This document shows positions 1-8,281 of a stretch of DNA of 64,000 bases, in pieces. This DNA comes from Desulfobulbus sp. Its GTDB lineage: Bacteria > Desulfobacterota > Desulfobulbia > Desulfobulbales > Desulfobulbaceae. The notes under the pieces were generated by a model. It was not told the DNA's origin. It saw only the letters and a list, made by a program, of their open reading frames with translations, and searched no databases. Position 1 is the stretch's first letter, and each line of letters opens with the position of its first letter. The position numbers and the translations under genes were made by a program. The DNA is taken from NCBI RefSeq assembly GCF_030824455.1, contig NZ_JAVBXR010000095.1:1-64000 (forward strand). Reading direction: 5' to 3'.

Positions 1-220
1 TGCGCAGCCAGCGGGGCGGGGTAAAGGCAAGGGGCGTCATGGCGGATGGGGTCTGTCTCTGGGCTGGTTTCCGGTTGTCAACCCTTCGGATTTCGGGTAG
101 TTTTGCTGAAAATGTGCATAGGTTCAAAACGAACCGGCGAAGTCAACGGGGGCGGTTTGCGTGCCGCGTGCGGCAGGGAGCGGCCCTTCACCACATACCT
201 TGAGGATTTGGGAGGACGTT

Positions 221-571
221 ATGGCCAATTTTTTGTTTGTGCTGCGCGACAACAACTTTGAGAAGGCGACCCGTTGCTTTCAGTTTGCCAAGATCGCCCA
301 CGGCAAGGGGCACACGGTCAATCTCTTTTTCATTGACAGCGGCGTCGACTGGGCCTTGAAGGATCGGGACGGCAGCCAGAAAACCGACACCGGCGACTGC
401 GTGGCCGATTACCTGCCCTACCTGGTCGAAAACGAGGTGCCGGTGGGCATTTGCATCCCCTGCGCCAAAAACCGCAAACTCGACGAGGCCAAGTTCCACA
501 GCAATATGGTCCTGGACGGCGGCCCCCACCTGATCGACATGGCGGCCGAGGCCAAGGTGTTTAATTTTTAA
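221..571 (+). CDS. DsrE-family sulfur-relay-like protein
   Basis: This 116-residue cytoplasmic protein has the DsrE/DsrF fold pattern: an N-terminal beta strand (ANFLFVLRD), alternating helices and strands, and a Cys-containing loop with Cys78 and Cys81 in a CIPC motif, followed by a conserved late block (MVLDGGPHLIDMA). The family includes sulfur-carrier subunits of the Dsr/Tus relay and related small proteins of sulfate reducers. The ATG at 221 follows GGAGGA at 211-216; a longer reading frame upstream lacks a ribosome binding site. It stands alone, ends at a strong terminator and converges on the CBS gene. The family call is good, but the exact sulfur substrate or partner is not visible. 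Confidence 0.8.
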   Translation: MANFLFVLRDNNFEKATRCFQFAKIAHGKGHTVNLFFIDSGVDWALKDRDGSQKTDTGDCVADYLPYLVENEVPVGICIPCAKNRKLDEAKFHSNMVLDGGPHLIDMAAEAKVFNF

Positions 572-590
572 CTCGGCGACGCGCAACGTT

Positions 591-624
591 GGCGGGCGTC
601 CGAATCGGACGCCCGCCTTTTTTT
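591..624 (+). terminator. Rho-independent terminator after DsrE gene
   Basis: An 11-bp perfect GC-rich stem (591-601 with 607-617) and a 5-nt loop are followed by seven T residues. It lies 20 bases after the DsrE stop codon and touches the end of the convergent CBS gene. Confidence 0.9.
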
Positions 625-1087
625 ATTCGCTGAACAGGTGGTAAAAAATGTCGGACATGTAGACCACCCCGACGAGCTTGCCGTTGTCCACCACCGAGAT
701 CCTGCGGATGCGATTTTTAATCAGCCGGTCGAGGATCGACATCACCGGTTCGTCGGGCGGCACGCTGAGCACGGTGTCGTTCATGATCTGGGCCACGGTT
801 TTATCCTTCACCGCCTGAACAAATCCGTCCACCTCGCCTTTCCAGTTCAATTCGCTGCCGTCGATGCCGTAGTTCAAATACGAGGGGCGCAGGTGGTAGA
901 GAATGTAATACATGCTGATGGTGCCCACGAGCGCGTGCACATCGTCAACCACCATCAGGCTCACGGTCTTGTGGCCGGTGGGGCGGACCTTGGCGTGAAG
1001 GATCATTTTGATCGCCTTTTCGACCGGGGCGTTCATGTTGATGGTGTCGAAATTTTTGGCCATGATGTCGCGGGCAAACAGTTTCAT
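623..1087 (-). CDS. Tandem CBS-domain protein
   Basis: This 154-residue protein consists almost only of two CBS modules, the first beginning with a typical ARDIMAKNFDTI and the second with VAQIMNDTVLSVPPDEPV and ending VGVVYMSDIFYHL. Such paired modules usually bind adenine nucleotides and act as sensors. No catalytic or membrane domain is present, so the partner is unknown. The ATG at 1087 is preceded by AAGGAG at a good distance. The frame stays open further upstream to 1429, but that part is arginine/proline-rich and looks non-coding. It converges on the DsrE gene. Confidence 0.8.
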   Translation of the reverse strand: MKLFARDIMAKNFDTINMNAPVEKAIKMILHAKVRPTGHKTVSLMVVDDVHALVGTISMYYILYHLRPSYLNYGIDGSELNWKGEVDGFVQAVKDKTVAQIMNDTVLSVPPDEPVMSILDRLIKNRIRRISVVDNGKLVGVVYMSDIFYHLFSE

Positions 1088-1441
1088 GCACTCACTCCTT
1101 GACTGATCTGAAGGTTGCGGTCGCGGCGACGCGTTGCGACCGGGTAACGGAGGCGCCGGGGGCAATCTGGCGCGGGGCAATCCGGATACAAAAAACTCTG
1201 TGCGCAAAAACAGCGGGACAGTACCACATCTGCCGCCATGTTGACCACGTTTATCAAAGGGCGCGGCCCCGGCAGACGTTTTCCGCATGGGCGCGGCAAT
1301 TTGGCGTCTTGAGACCGGACCGGGAACCAGGCTCGCCCAGGTGGCACAACGTGTCGCTTCCGCCGCCGTGGAGGCTTTTGTTTTGATGGAAATGCGCCGG
1401 CGCCGGCGCGGTTTCAGGCCCCGCCACAATACACTAACAAT

Positions 1442-1469
1442 TTGACTTTAGCGGGAATTCGTGTATGAA
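1442..1469 (+). promoter_or_regulatory. Candidate sigma-70 promoter of the sodium-pump genes
   Basis: TTGACT at 1442-1447 and TATGAA at 1464-1469 are separated by 16 bases. A transcript would start near 1477, carry the palindrome at 1502-1520 in its leader and reach the TTG start at 1556. Prediction by inspection only. Confidence 0.4.
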
Positions 1470-1501
1470 GAGGGTGCAAATCCTCGCCAGAAGTATCATT
1501 C

Positions 1502-1520
1502 CCCCAATGGTCCATTGGGG
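1502..1520. promoter_or_regulatory. Perfect 9+1+9 palindrome upstream of OadG-like gene
   Basis: CCCCAATGG and CCATTGGGG flank a single T. It lies about 35 bases before the TTG start of the pump gamma-like gene and downstream of the candidate -10 box. It could be an operator for a dimeric regulator; as RNA the one-base spacer makes a tight hairpin unlikely. Confidence 0.45.
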
Positions 1521-1555
1521 TTCAGAATAATATTTTCGCTGTAAGGAGGTCTCAA

Positions 1556-1954
1556 TTGTTTGGGTTAGAAGCTATTGCACACAACAACGGGTGGACTATC
1601 GCCGCAACCGGCGCCGGCATCGTCTTTGCCGGGTTGTCCGCTCTGTCTTTCGTCATTTCCCAGTTGCATAAACTGGTGGCCCTGCTTGACCGACCTCCCA
1701 AAACCATCGTGGAGGTGGTTGTCGAAGAAACCAAACCCATCTGGATGCCCCCCGACTGTCCCAACGACATCCAGGTGGCAATCACCCTGTATCACCCCCT
1801 GATCGAGGAGTTGCCCTCTGAATTTGAACTGGCCGAGCTCTATGGGCTGGCCAAGAAATACCATCTCCCCCATCCCCACCTCTCCATCCGCTGCCTCCGC
1901 GACGCGGGAAAGCTCGAGTTTTTAGGGGACGGCCTGTTCCGTTATGTCGCCTGA
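1556..1954 (+). CDS. OadG-family (gamma/delta) subunit of Na+-translocating decarboxylase
   Basis: This small membrane protein (132 residues) has one N-terminal transmembrane helix at about residues 12-38, followed by a cytoplasmic tail. This is the layout of the gamma/delta subunit that assembles sodium-pumping biotin decarboxylases. The start is TTG at 1556, chosen because AAGGAGG at 1543-1549 sits at the right distance and no ATG does. The tail does not show the usual Ala/Pro-rich linker with a terminal metal-binding patch. Instead it has about 70 residues of a compact predicted alpha/beta domain beginning at PPDCPNDIQ. The beta subunit gene follows after 42 bases, which supports the call. 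Confidence 0.7.
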   Translation: MFGLEAIAHNNGWTIAATGAGIVFAGLSALSFVISQLHKLVALLDRPPKTIVEVVVEETKPIWMPPDCPNDIQVAITLYHPLIEELPSEFELAELYGLAKKYHLPHPHLSIRCLRDAGKLEFLGDGLFRYVA

Positions 1955-1996
1955 TTTTTCCATGCAACCAGATCTCATGATGAGGGGAGAACAAGA

Positions 1997-3124
1997 ATGG
2001 ACCTGATTCTGCAATTTTTACACAATACCGGCTTTTATCTGGCCGATTACCGCAACCTGATCATGATTGTGGTCGGCTCGTTTTTTGTCTATCTCGCCAT
2101 CCATAAGAATTACGAACCGCTGCTGCTGCTGCCCATCGGTTTTGGCGTCATCCTGGGCAACATCCCGTTTTTCAAAGGGTTTGGCATCGGCATCTACGAG
2201 GCCAACAGCGTTCTCCATTACCTCTACTTCGGCGTCACCAGCGGCGTCTATCCCTCGATCATCTTTCTTGGCCTGGGGGCGATGACCGATTTCTCGTTTC
2301 TCCTGGCCAATCCCAAGCTGATGCTCTTGGGGGCCGCCGCCCAGATGGGCATCTTCTTCACCTACCTGTGCGCCCTGGGCTTGGGATTCACCGCGCCCGA
2401 GGCCTCGTCCATCGGCATCATCGGCGGCGCCGACGGCCCGACCTCGATCTTCCTTACCGCCAAGCTGGCGCCGCATCTCATCGGCCCCATCGCGATCGCC
2501 GCCTATTCCTACATGGCGCTGATCCCGATTATCCAGCCGCCGATCATGCTGCTGCTCACCAGCAGAGAAGAACGGCTGATCCGCATGCCGGAGATGCGCG
2601 AGGTTTCCCGCAAGGAGATCATCATCTTTCCGGTGGTGGGCATGATCCTTTGCACCTTTCTTGCCCCGGCCTCAATCCCGCTGCTCGGGCCTTTTTTCTT
2701 TGGCAACATCCTCAAGGAAAGCGGCGTGGTTGACCGGCTGGCCAACACCGCCCGCACCGCCATCATCGACACCGCCACCATCCTGGTCGGCCTGACCGTG
2801 GGCGCTTCCACCCAGGGCGACGTGTTCCTCAATCCCAAGTCGGTGGGCATTTTCCTCCTTGGCGCCGTGGCCTTCAGCATCGCCACCGCTTCCGGGATCC
2901 TGTTTGGGAAATTCATGAACCTGTTTCTCAAAGAAAAAATCAATCCGCTGCTTGGCGCCGCCGGGGTTTCCGCAGTGCCCGGCTCGGCCCGCGAGGTCCA
3001 CATGATGGGGCAGAGGGAGGATCGCACCAACTTCCTCCTGATGCACGCCGTGGCCTGCAATTCCTCGGGGGTTATTGGTTCGGCGGTCTGCGCCGGCATC
3101 CTCTGGAGTTTTCTCATCGGATAA
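1997..3124 (+). CDS. oadB: Sodium-ion-translocating decarboxylase beta subunit
   Basis: This 375-residue polytopic protein is the beta subunit of the sodium-transport decarboxylase family (oxaloacetate, methylmalonyl-CoA and glutaconyl-CoA decarboxylases). It uses the free energy of decarboxylating carboxybiotin to export Na+. Recognisable blocks are the glycine-rich GIIGGADGPTSIF segment carrying the sodium-site Asp, an SREERLIRMPE cytoplasmic loop and the late NPLLGAAGVSAVPGSAREV block. Length matches the family. It follows the gamma-like subunit and ends at a strong terminator. The carboxyltransferase and biotin carrier genes that should feed it lie immediately downstream as a separate transcription unit. 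Its cognate substrate is probably methylmalonyl-CoA, by context. Confidence 0.9.
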   Translation: MDLILQFLHNTGFYLADYRNLIMIVVGSFFVYLAIHKNYEPLLLLPIGFGVILGNIPFFKGFGIGIYEANSVLHYLYFGVTSGVYPSIIFLGLGAMTDFSFLLANPKLMLLGAAAQMGIFFTYLCALGLGFTAPEASSIGIIGGADGPTSIFLTAKLAPHLIGPIAIAAYSYMALIPIIQPPIMLLLTSREERLIRMPEMREVSRKEIIIFPVVGMILCTFLAPASIPLLGPFFFGNILKESGVVDRLANTARTAIIDTATILVGLTVGASTQGDVFLNPKSVGIFLLGAVAFSIATASGILFGKFMNLFLKEKINPLLGAAGVSAVPGSAREVHMMGQREDRTNFLLMHAVACNSSGVIGSAVCAGILWSFLIG

Positions 3125-3168
3125 CGGCGTGATCCGTTGATTCCTGCCCTTGGGCGCGGCCTGTTTGC

Positions 3169-3206
3169 GGGCAATCGGGATTCCTTCCCGGTTGCCCCTT
3201 TTTTTT
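3169..3206 (+). terminator. Rho-independent terminator after pump beta gene
   Basis: GGGCAATCGGGA (3169-3180) pairs with TCCCGGTTGCCC (3186-3197) with one G-U pair, followed by eight T residues at 3199-3206. It separates the pump genes from the downstream carboxylase genes. Confidence 0.85.
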
Positions 3207-3389
3207 GCAGACGAAATCCCAGTCTCTGTGATAGATTAGGCGGTTTGTGATTCCTGGCTTCAGCCGGTGCGACGACAGCAGCCGCTGCCGGGCGCGACGC
3301 CGCAGAGAGCGCAATCGATCAATAACCGTGAATCTGTTTAGGCTCTCTTCTGGGCCTTGGACAGGTTCCGCCACGAGGTGACGGGACAT

Positions 3390-4940
3390 ATGGATACGCA
3401 ATACCAGGCTACCTTAGAAACTCTGGAACGGCTGCGGGCGGAATCCGTTTCCGCCGGAGGGGAACAGCAAAAAGAGGCCCAGCATCGCAAGGGCAAGTTG
3501 ACGGCCAGGGAACGGCTCGATCTGCTGCTCGACGACGGCACCTTTGAGGAGTTCGACGTCCTGAAGGGCAGCCGCGGCGGCAGCCTGGAGGGAAAGAGCT
3601 TCCTCGGCGACGGCGTGATCACCGGCCACGGCTCGATCGACGGCCGCGAGGTCTTTGTGTTCAGTCAGGATTTCACCGTCATCGGCGGGTCGCTGGGCGA
3701 GGCCCATGCCCAGAAGATCTGCAAGGTGATGGACTTGGCGGTCAAGGTGGGCGCGCCGATCATCGGGCTCAACGATTCGGGCGGGGCGCGCATCCAGGAG
3801 GGCGTCGACGCCCTGGCCGCCTACGGCGAGATCTTCCACCGCAACGTCCGCGCCAGCGGCGTGGTGCCGCAGATCTCCTGCATCATGGGGCCCTGCGCCG
3901 GCGGCGCGGTGTACAGCCCTTCGATCACCGATTTCGTGTTCATGGTCGAGGACTCCTCGTACATGTTCGTCACCGGCCCCAGCGTGGTCAAGACCGTCAC
4001 CCACCAGGACATCACCTCCGAGGACCTGGGCGGGGCCAAGGTGCACGCCAGCAAGAGCGGCGTGGCCCATTTCACCGTCCACAACGACGTGTTGGCCCTG
4101 CGCGAGGTGCGGCGGTTGATCAGCTATCTGCCCTCCAACAATCGGCTCCACTCGCCGATTCTCGATCTCAGCGACGCCCCGGACCGCACCGATCCAGCCC
4201 TGGACTTCCTCATCCCGAGCAATTCCAACCAGACCTACGACATGAACGTGCTGATCCACTCGATTTTGGACGGCGCGGAGTTCATGGAGGTCCACGCCGG
4301 CTTTGCCCGCAACATCATCTGCGGCTTTGGCCGGCTCGGCGGCCAGACCGTGGGACTGGTGGCCAATCAGCCGGCGGTGCTCGCCGGCGTGCTCGACAAC
4401 GACGCCTCGTTCAAGGCCGGCCGGTTTGTCCGCTTCTGCGACGCCTTTAACATCCCGCTGATCTCGCTGGTCGACGTACCCGGCTTCATGCCCGGCCCGG
4501 ATCAGGAACACGGCGGCATCATCCGCCACGGGGCCAAGCTGCTCTACGCCTTCACCGAGGCCACGGTGCCGCGCATCTCGGTGATCATCCGCAAGGCCTA
4601 CGGCGGCGCCTATCTGGTGATGAACTCCAAGCACATCCACTGCGACGTCAACTACGCCTGGCCCACCGCCGAGATTGCGGTCATGGGTCCCAAGGGCGCG
4701 GCCGAGGTCATCCACCGCAAGGAGATCTACGAGGCCGACGATCCGGACGCCGTGCTCAGCGAAAAGATGGAGGAATACCGCCGCACCTTTGCCAACCCCT
4801 TTCTTGCCGCCCAGCGGGGCTATATTGACGACGTCATCTTTCCCCGGGACACCCGCTCGCATCTCATCCGCACCCTGCAGATGCTCGACAGCAAGAAGAC
4901 CAAGGGCCCGGATCGCAAACACGGAAACATTCCCCTGTGA
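3390..4940 (+). CDS. Acyl-CoA carboxyltransferase (propionyl-/methylmalonyl-CoA type, beta subunit)
   Basis: This 516-residue cytoplasmic carboxyltransferase belongs to the PccB/MmdA family, moving a carboxyl group between biotin and an acyl-CoA. Two crotonase-like halves are visible: the N half with LNDSGGARIQEG and GPCAGGAVYSPS, the C half with GFMPGPDQEHGGIIRHGAK and RKAYGGAYLVM, both glycine-rich oxyanion regions. Length is typical. The start is ATG 3390 after GAGGTG at 3375-3380. The biotin carboxylase gene starts 8 bases after its stop, so the two are co-translated. With the sodium-pump subunits upstream it could serve methylmalonyl-CoA decarboxylation or, with the ATP-dependent partner, propionyl-CoA carboxylation. 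Confidence 0.9.
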   Translation: MDTQYQATLETLERLRAESVSAGGEQQKEAQHRKGKLTARERLDLLLDDGTFEEFDVLKGSRGGSLEGKSFLGDGVITGHGSIDGREVFVFSQDFTVIGGSLGEAHAQKICKVMDLAVKVGAPIIGLNDSGGARIQEGVDALAAYGEIFHRNVRASGVVPQISCIMGPCAGGAVYSPSITDFVFMVEDSSYMFVTGPSVVKTVTHQDITSEDLGGAKVHASKSGVAHFTVHNDVLALREVRRLISYLPSNNRLHSPILDLSDAPDRTDPALDFLIPSNSNQTYDMNVLIHSILDGAEFMEVHAGFARNIICGFGRLGGQTVGLVANQPAVLAGVLDNDASFKAGRFVRFCDAFNIPLISLVDVPGFMPGPDQEHGGIIRHGAKLLYAFTEATVPRISVIIRKAYGGAYLVMNSKHIHCDVNYAWPTAEIAVMGPKGAAEVIHRKEIYEADDPDAVLSEKMEEYRRTFANPFLAAQRGYIDDVIFPRDTRSHLIRTLQMLDSKKTKGPDRKHGNIPL

Positions 4941-4948
4941 GGCACGCT

Positions 4949-6976
4949 ATGTTTGATAAAATTCTGATCGCCAATCGCGGCGAAATTGCCATCCGCATCA
5001 TTCGCACCTGCAACCGGCTGGGCATCAGCACCGTAGCGGTGTACTCCGACGCCGACAGCCGCAGCCTGCACCGACATCTGGCGGACGAGGCGGTCCACAT
5101 CGGCGAATCCCAGTCGCAGAAATCCTACCTCGACATCGACAAGATCATTGCCGCAGCCAAGGCCACCGGCGCCCAGGCGGTGCATCCCGGCTACGGTTTT
5201 CTCTCGGAGAAGGCCGACTTTGCCAGGGCGGTGGAAGCGGCGGGGCTGGTCTTCATCGGCCCGCCGGTGGATGCGGTCGACGTCATGGGCGACAAGATCA
5301 CCTCCAAGGAACTGGCCAAGAACGCTGGCGTGCCGGTGATTCCCGGTCATATCGAGGCGGTCAAGGACGACGCCGAGGCACTGGCGGCCGCCGAGGACGT
5401 CGGCTATCCGGTGCTGCTCAAACCGGCGGCCGGCGGCGGCGGCAAGGGCATGCGCATTGTCCGCAAGGCTTCGGAGATGAAGGACGCCCTGGCGGCCAGC
5501 CGCAAGGAAACCCAAAAGGCCTTCAACGACACCCGGGTGTTTGTCGAGCGGTACATCGAACAACCCCGCCACATCGAGATCCAAGTGTTGGCCGACAGCC
5601 ACGGCCATGTGATCCATCTGGGCGAGCGCGAGTGTTCCATTCAGCGCCGTTATCAGAAGGTGATCGAAGAATCGCCCTCGCCGGCGGTTTCCGCCGACCT
5701 CCGCGAGCGGATGGGCAAGGCGGCCTGCGATCTGGCCCGCGTGGCCAACTACGTCAACGCCGGCACGGTGGAATTTGTGCTCGACGCGCACCAGAATTTT
5801 TATTTTCTGGAGATGAACACCCGCCTGCAGGTGGAGCATCCGGTCACCGAGATGGTCACCGGGCTTGATCTGGTGGAATGGCAGTTGCGCATCGCCAGCG
5901 GCGAGCCCCTGCCCTTTGATCAGAAAGGGGTGCGCTTCAACGGCTGGGCCATTGAGGCGCGGATCTGCGCCGAGGATCCCTCGCGGGGCTTCATCCCCTC
6001 CACTGGCATGATCACCCGCTATGCCGCGCCCAAGGGAAGCGGCGTTCGCGTCGACTCCGGGGTCAACATCGGCGGCAAGATCGACGTCTACTACGATTCC
6101 ATGCTGGCCAAGCTGATCTGCCACGGCAAAACCAGGGAAGACGCGCGTCGCGGCCTGATCGAAGCCCTCAACGGCTACCACATCGAGGGCGTGTTCACCA
6201 ATATTGATTTTGTCACCAGCGTGCTGTGTCTGCCCGAGTTTTCCGAGGGCACCCTGAGCACCGGCTTCATTGAGCAGCATTTTGACGGCGGCAAGTCAAA
6301 ACGCTCACCCGCCATCCACTACCTGCGGCTGGCGGCCCTGGTCGCGGGGGTGATCTATCACACCCGCACCGTGGCCCTGCGCGAATCGATGCGCCACATG
6401 GTTTCCGACATCGGCGGCCAACGGAAGATGAAGCGCACCCCCCGCTACATGGTCCGCTGCGAGGACGACCATTTCGAGGTCGCTCTGGAGGCCCCGCCGA
6501 TCAGCGGCGAGACCTGCACCATCCGGGTGGACGGCAATATGTATCAGGTCGAGATTCCGTTTTTCGAGTTTTTCCGCCGCCGACTCAAGCTGGTCATCAA
6601 CGGTCAGGCCTACCGTTTCCGCATCCAGTTTGACGAATCGTTCATGTTTGTCTCCTTCAACGGACTCTCCCGGCTGTTCGAGGTCTACACCCCGAAAGAA
6701 TGGGCGATGATGAAGTACATGCCGGAGAAGGCCGACAGCGTGGCCAACAACATCCTGCTCTGCCCGATGCCCGGCCTGGTGGTGGATGTGCTGGCCCAGA
6801 AGGGCGAGCGGGTCTTCCGGGGGCAGAACCTGGTGATTCTCGAATCGATGAAGATGGAGAGCGGCGTTGCCTCGCCGGTGGACGGCGTCATTGCCGAGGT
6901 CCTGGTCAAGAAGGGACAGGCGGTGGAGGCCGACGAGATCCTGATTAAGTTCGATGTGGAGGAAAAGAGCGCCTGA
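4949..6976 (+). CDS. Biotin carboxylase with C-terminal biotin carrier domain (acyl-CoA carboxylase alpha)
   Basis: This 675-residue protein combines an ATP-grasp biotin carboxylase (about residues 1-450; N-terminal KILIANRGEIAIRII, glycine-rich KPAAGGGGKGMRIV, catalytic region EMNTRLQVEHPVTE), a linker domain (about 450-595) and a biotinyl domain with the biotin-accepting Lys635 in ESMKMES. It carboxylates biotin with ATP and bicarbonate, and the upstream carboxyltransferase uses the product. The layout matches propionyl-CoA carboxylase alpha. The start is ATG 4949; a GTG at 4937 overlapping the previous stop is possible but would add only four residues. A terminator hairpin follows. Confidence 0.9.
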   Translation: MFDKILIANRGEIAIRIIRTCNRLGISTVAVYSDADSRSLHRHLADEAVHIGESQSQKSYLDIDKIIAAAKATGAQAVHPGYGFLSEKADFARAVEAAGLVFIGPPVDAVDVMGDKITSKELAKNAGVPVIPGHIEAVKDDAEALAAAEDVGYPVLLKPAAGGGGKGMRIVRKASEMKDALAASRKETQKAFNDTRVFVERYIEQPRHIEIQVLADSHGHVIHLGERECSIQRRYQKVIEESPSPAVSADLRERMGKAACDLARVANYVNAGTVEFVLDAHQNFYFLEMNTRLQVEHPVTEMVTGLDLVEWQLRIASGEPLPFDQKGVRFNGWAIEARICAEDPSRGFIPSTGMITRYAAPKGSGVRVDSGVNIGGKIDVYYDSMLAKLICHGKTREDARRGLIEALNGYHIEGVFTNIDFVTSVLCLPEFSEGTLSTGFIEQHFDGGKSKRSPAIHYLRLAALVAGVIYHTRTVALRESMRHMVSDIGGQRKMKRTPRYMVRCEDDHFEVALEAPPISGETCTIRVDGNMYQVEIPFFEFFRRRLKLVINGQAYRFRIQFDESFMFVSFNGLSRLFEVYTPKEWAMMKYMPEKADSVANNILLCPMPGLVVDVLAQKGERVFRGQNLVILESMKMESGVASPVDGVIAEVLVKKGQAVEADEILIKFDVEEKSA

Positions 6977-6979
6977 AGC

Positions 6980-7012
6980 CGGGGAGAGCGTTCGCTTCTC
7001 CCCCCTTTTCTG
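6980..7012 (+). terminator. Terminator-like hairpin after biotin carboxylase
   Basis: GGGGAGAGCG pairs with CGCTTCTCCCC (one bulge), followed by CCTTTTC. A second, longer perfect hairpin without T-run (7033-7044 with 7049-7060) lies just downstream. Together they probably end the carboxylase transcript. Confidence 0.65.
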
Positions 7013-7110
7013 CGCGCCCACGCGGAACCGAGCCCCTTCCCCGTTCCGACGGGGAAGGGGCTGTTCGGTTCTTCCGCGCCACCTTAACCCTCTACACTCG
7101 CGTTCACGCC

Positions 7111-7329
7111 ATGATCAAGCTGACCCGGCTCAACCAGATGGAATTTTATCTGAATCCCGACCTGATCAAGAGCATCGAAGAGAAACCCGACACCACCATC
7201 AAGCTGGTCAATGACGACAATATCCTGGTCCGGGAAAAGGCTGCGGAGATCGTCGACCGGATCGTCGCCTTTCGCGTCCGGGTGTTGCGCCAATCCCGCC
7301 TGCCTGTCGATTGCGACCCGCCTGATTGA
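7111..7329 (+). CDS. flbD: FlbD-family flagellar protein
   Basis: This 72-residue protein begins MIKLTRLNQMEFYLNPDLI and continues with IEEKPDTTIKLVNDDNILV, the conserved body of the small FlbD family. The family is found beside motAB or flagellar hook genes; its precise role in flagellum assembly is poorly known. motA follows after 163 bases. No strong ribosome binding site is seen before the ATG. Confidence 0.85.
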   Translation: MIKLTRLNQMEFYLNPDLIKSIEEKPDTTIKLVNDDNILVREKAAEIVDRIVAFRVRVLRQSRLPVDCDPPD

Positions 7330-7492
7330 CTCCGCCGCGGCAATCAACCATGACCAGTCGCTGTTCGGAATCCTGCCTCGCTCTTTTTTCCTTTTCCTTG
7401 CTCCGTTCCGCCAATACAATGATTTACTTGGCATTCCAAAGGTCTTGGAGTGCATTGTCTTGCAACCTCTTCTGAACACACGCTGAGAACCT

Positions 7493-8281
7493 ATGGATAT
7501 CGCAACCATCATCGGATTGCTCATGGCGCTTGGGGCCATCATCGGCGGCGCCGCCCTGGAAGGTCTGCATCTCAACTCGCTGGTGCAGCCGACCGCCGCC
7601 CTGATCGTTCTGGGCGGCACCTTTGGCGCGGCCTTTATCAGTTTTCCCATGCATACAGCCATCGGCGGCTTCAAAGACATCAAAAAAATTCTGACCAGTT
7701 CGCCTAAAAACGACGATCTGATCGTCGAGATGTGCGGCTATGCCGCCAAGGCCCGGAAAAACGGCATCATCGCCCTGGAACAGGACGCCCAGAACCATAA
7801 AGACCGGTTCATGAAAAAGGCGATCTCCCTTTCGGTCGACGGTGTTGATCCCAAGGATATCAGGGAGCTGCTGGAAATCGATCTCGGCGCCACGGAAGAA
7901 CATGCGAAGATGAGCGTCGAGTTTTTCGAGGCCGCCGGAGGGTATGCCCCGACCATCGGCATCATCGGCGCCGTGCTCGGGCTGATCCACGTTATGAGCA
8001 ATTTGAGCGACACCTCCAAGCTCGGCGGCGGCATTGCCGTGGCCTTCGTGGCCACCATTTACGGGCTGGTCACCGCCAACATCATCTGTTTACCCGCCGC
8101 CACCAAAATCAAGCATCGCATCAAGGATGAAATGCTCCGCCAGGAGATGATCATCGCCGGGATTGTGGCTATCCAAAATGGGGAGAACCCACGATTTATC
8201 GAGGAGCGGCTGAAGTCGTATCTGGGCGGAGCGGGCGACAAGGCCGGCGGCATGATTGAGGATGACGGGGGAAAAAAATAA
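7493..8281 (+). CDS. motA: Flagellar motor stator protein MotA
   Basis: This 262-residue inner-membrane protein has four transmembrane helices: two near the N terminus (MDIATIIGLLMALGAIIGG and an HLNSLVQPTAALIVLGGTF helix) and two around residues 145-200 (GGYAPTIGIIGAVLGLIHVM, FVATIYGLVTANIICLPAA), with a long cytoplasmic loop between. It forms the ion channel of the flagellar motor with MotB, whose ATG starts at the base after its stop. The sequence alone does not settle whether protons or sodium drive it. Confidence 0.92.
   Translation: MDIATIIGLLMALGAIIGGAALEGLHLNSLVQPTAALIVLGGTFGAAFISFPMHTAIGGFKDIKKILTSSPKNDDLIVEMCGYAAKARKNGIIALEQDAQNHKDRFMKKAISLSVDGVDPKDIRELLEIDLGATEEHAKMSVEFFEAAGGYAPTIGIIGAVLGLIHVMSNLSDTSKLGGGIAVAFVATIYGLVTANIICLPAATKIKHRIKDEMLRQEMIIAGIVAIQNGENPRFIEERLKSYLGGAGDKAGGMIEDDGGKK

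Larger units (their letters stand above)
1088..1555. other. 468-bp intergenic region with GC-rich repeats
   Basis: This gap separates the divergent CBS and sodium-pump genes. Apart from a candidate promoter and a perfect palindrome near its right end (listed separately) it holds a short alternating GC run around 1390-1410. I see no convincing gene or riboswitch in it; an open frame on the minus strand continues the CBS gene but has a non-coding composition. Confidence 0.5.

Noticed and set aside
1-220. Gene fragment at the left edge
   Set aside because: Short frames only, without ribosome binding site or recognisable product; treated as non-coding upstream DNA of the DsrE gene.
1090-1400. 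Possible cobalamin riboswitch in the leader of the CBS gene
   Set aside because: Some GGCAATC/CCGG strings look similar but no B12 box or ordered stems could be found.
1088-1429. N-terminal extension of the CBS-domain protein
   Set aside because: The frame stays open but the product is Arg/Pro-rich without domain similarity; AAGGAG before ATG 1087 fits the true start.
1380-1440. Short GC alternating repeats resembling a repeat array
   Set aside because: Only two or three short units without spacers; not a CRISPR and no conserved period.
3414-4922. Long minus-strand frame opposite the carboxyltransferase
   Set aside because: GC-rich mirror frame with His/Val/Asp-rich composition; the plus strand encodes an obvious conserved enzyme.
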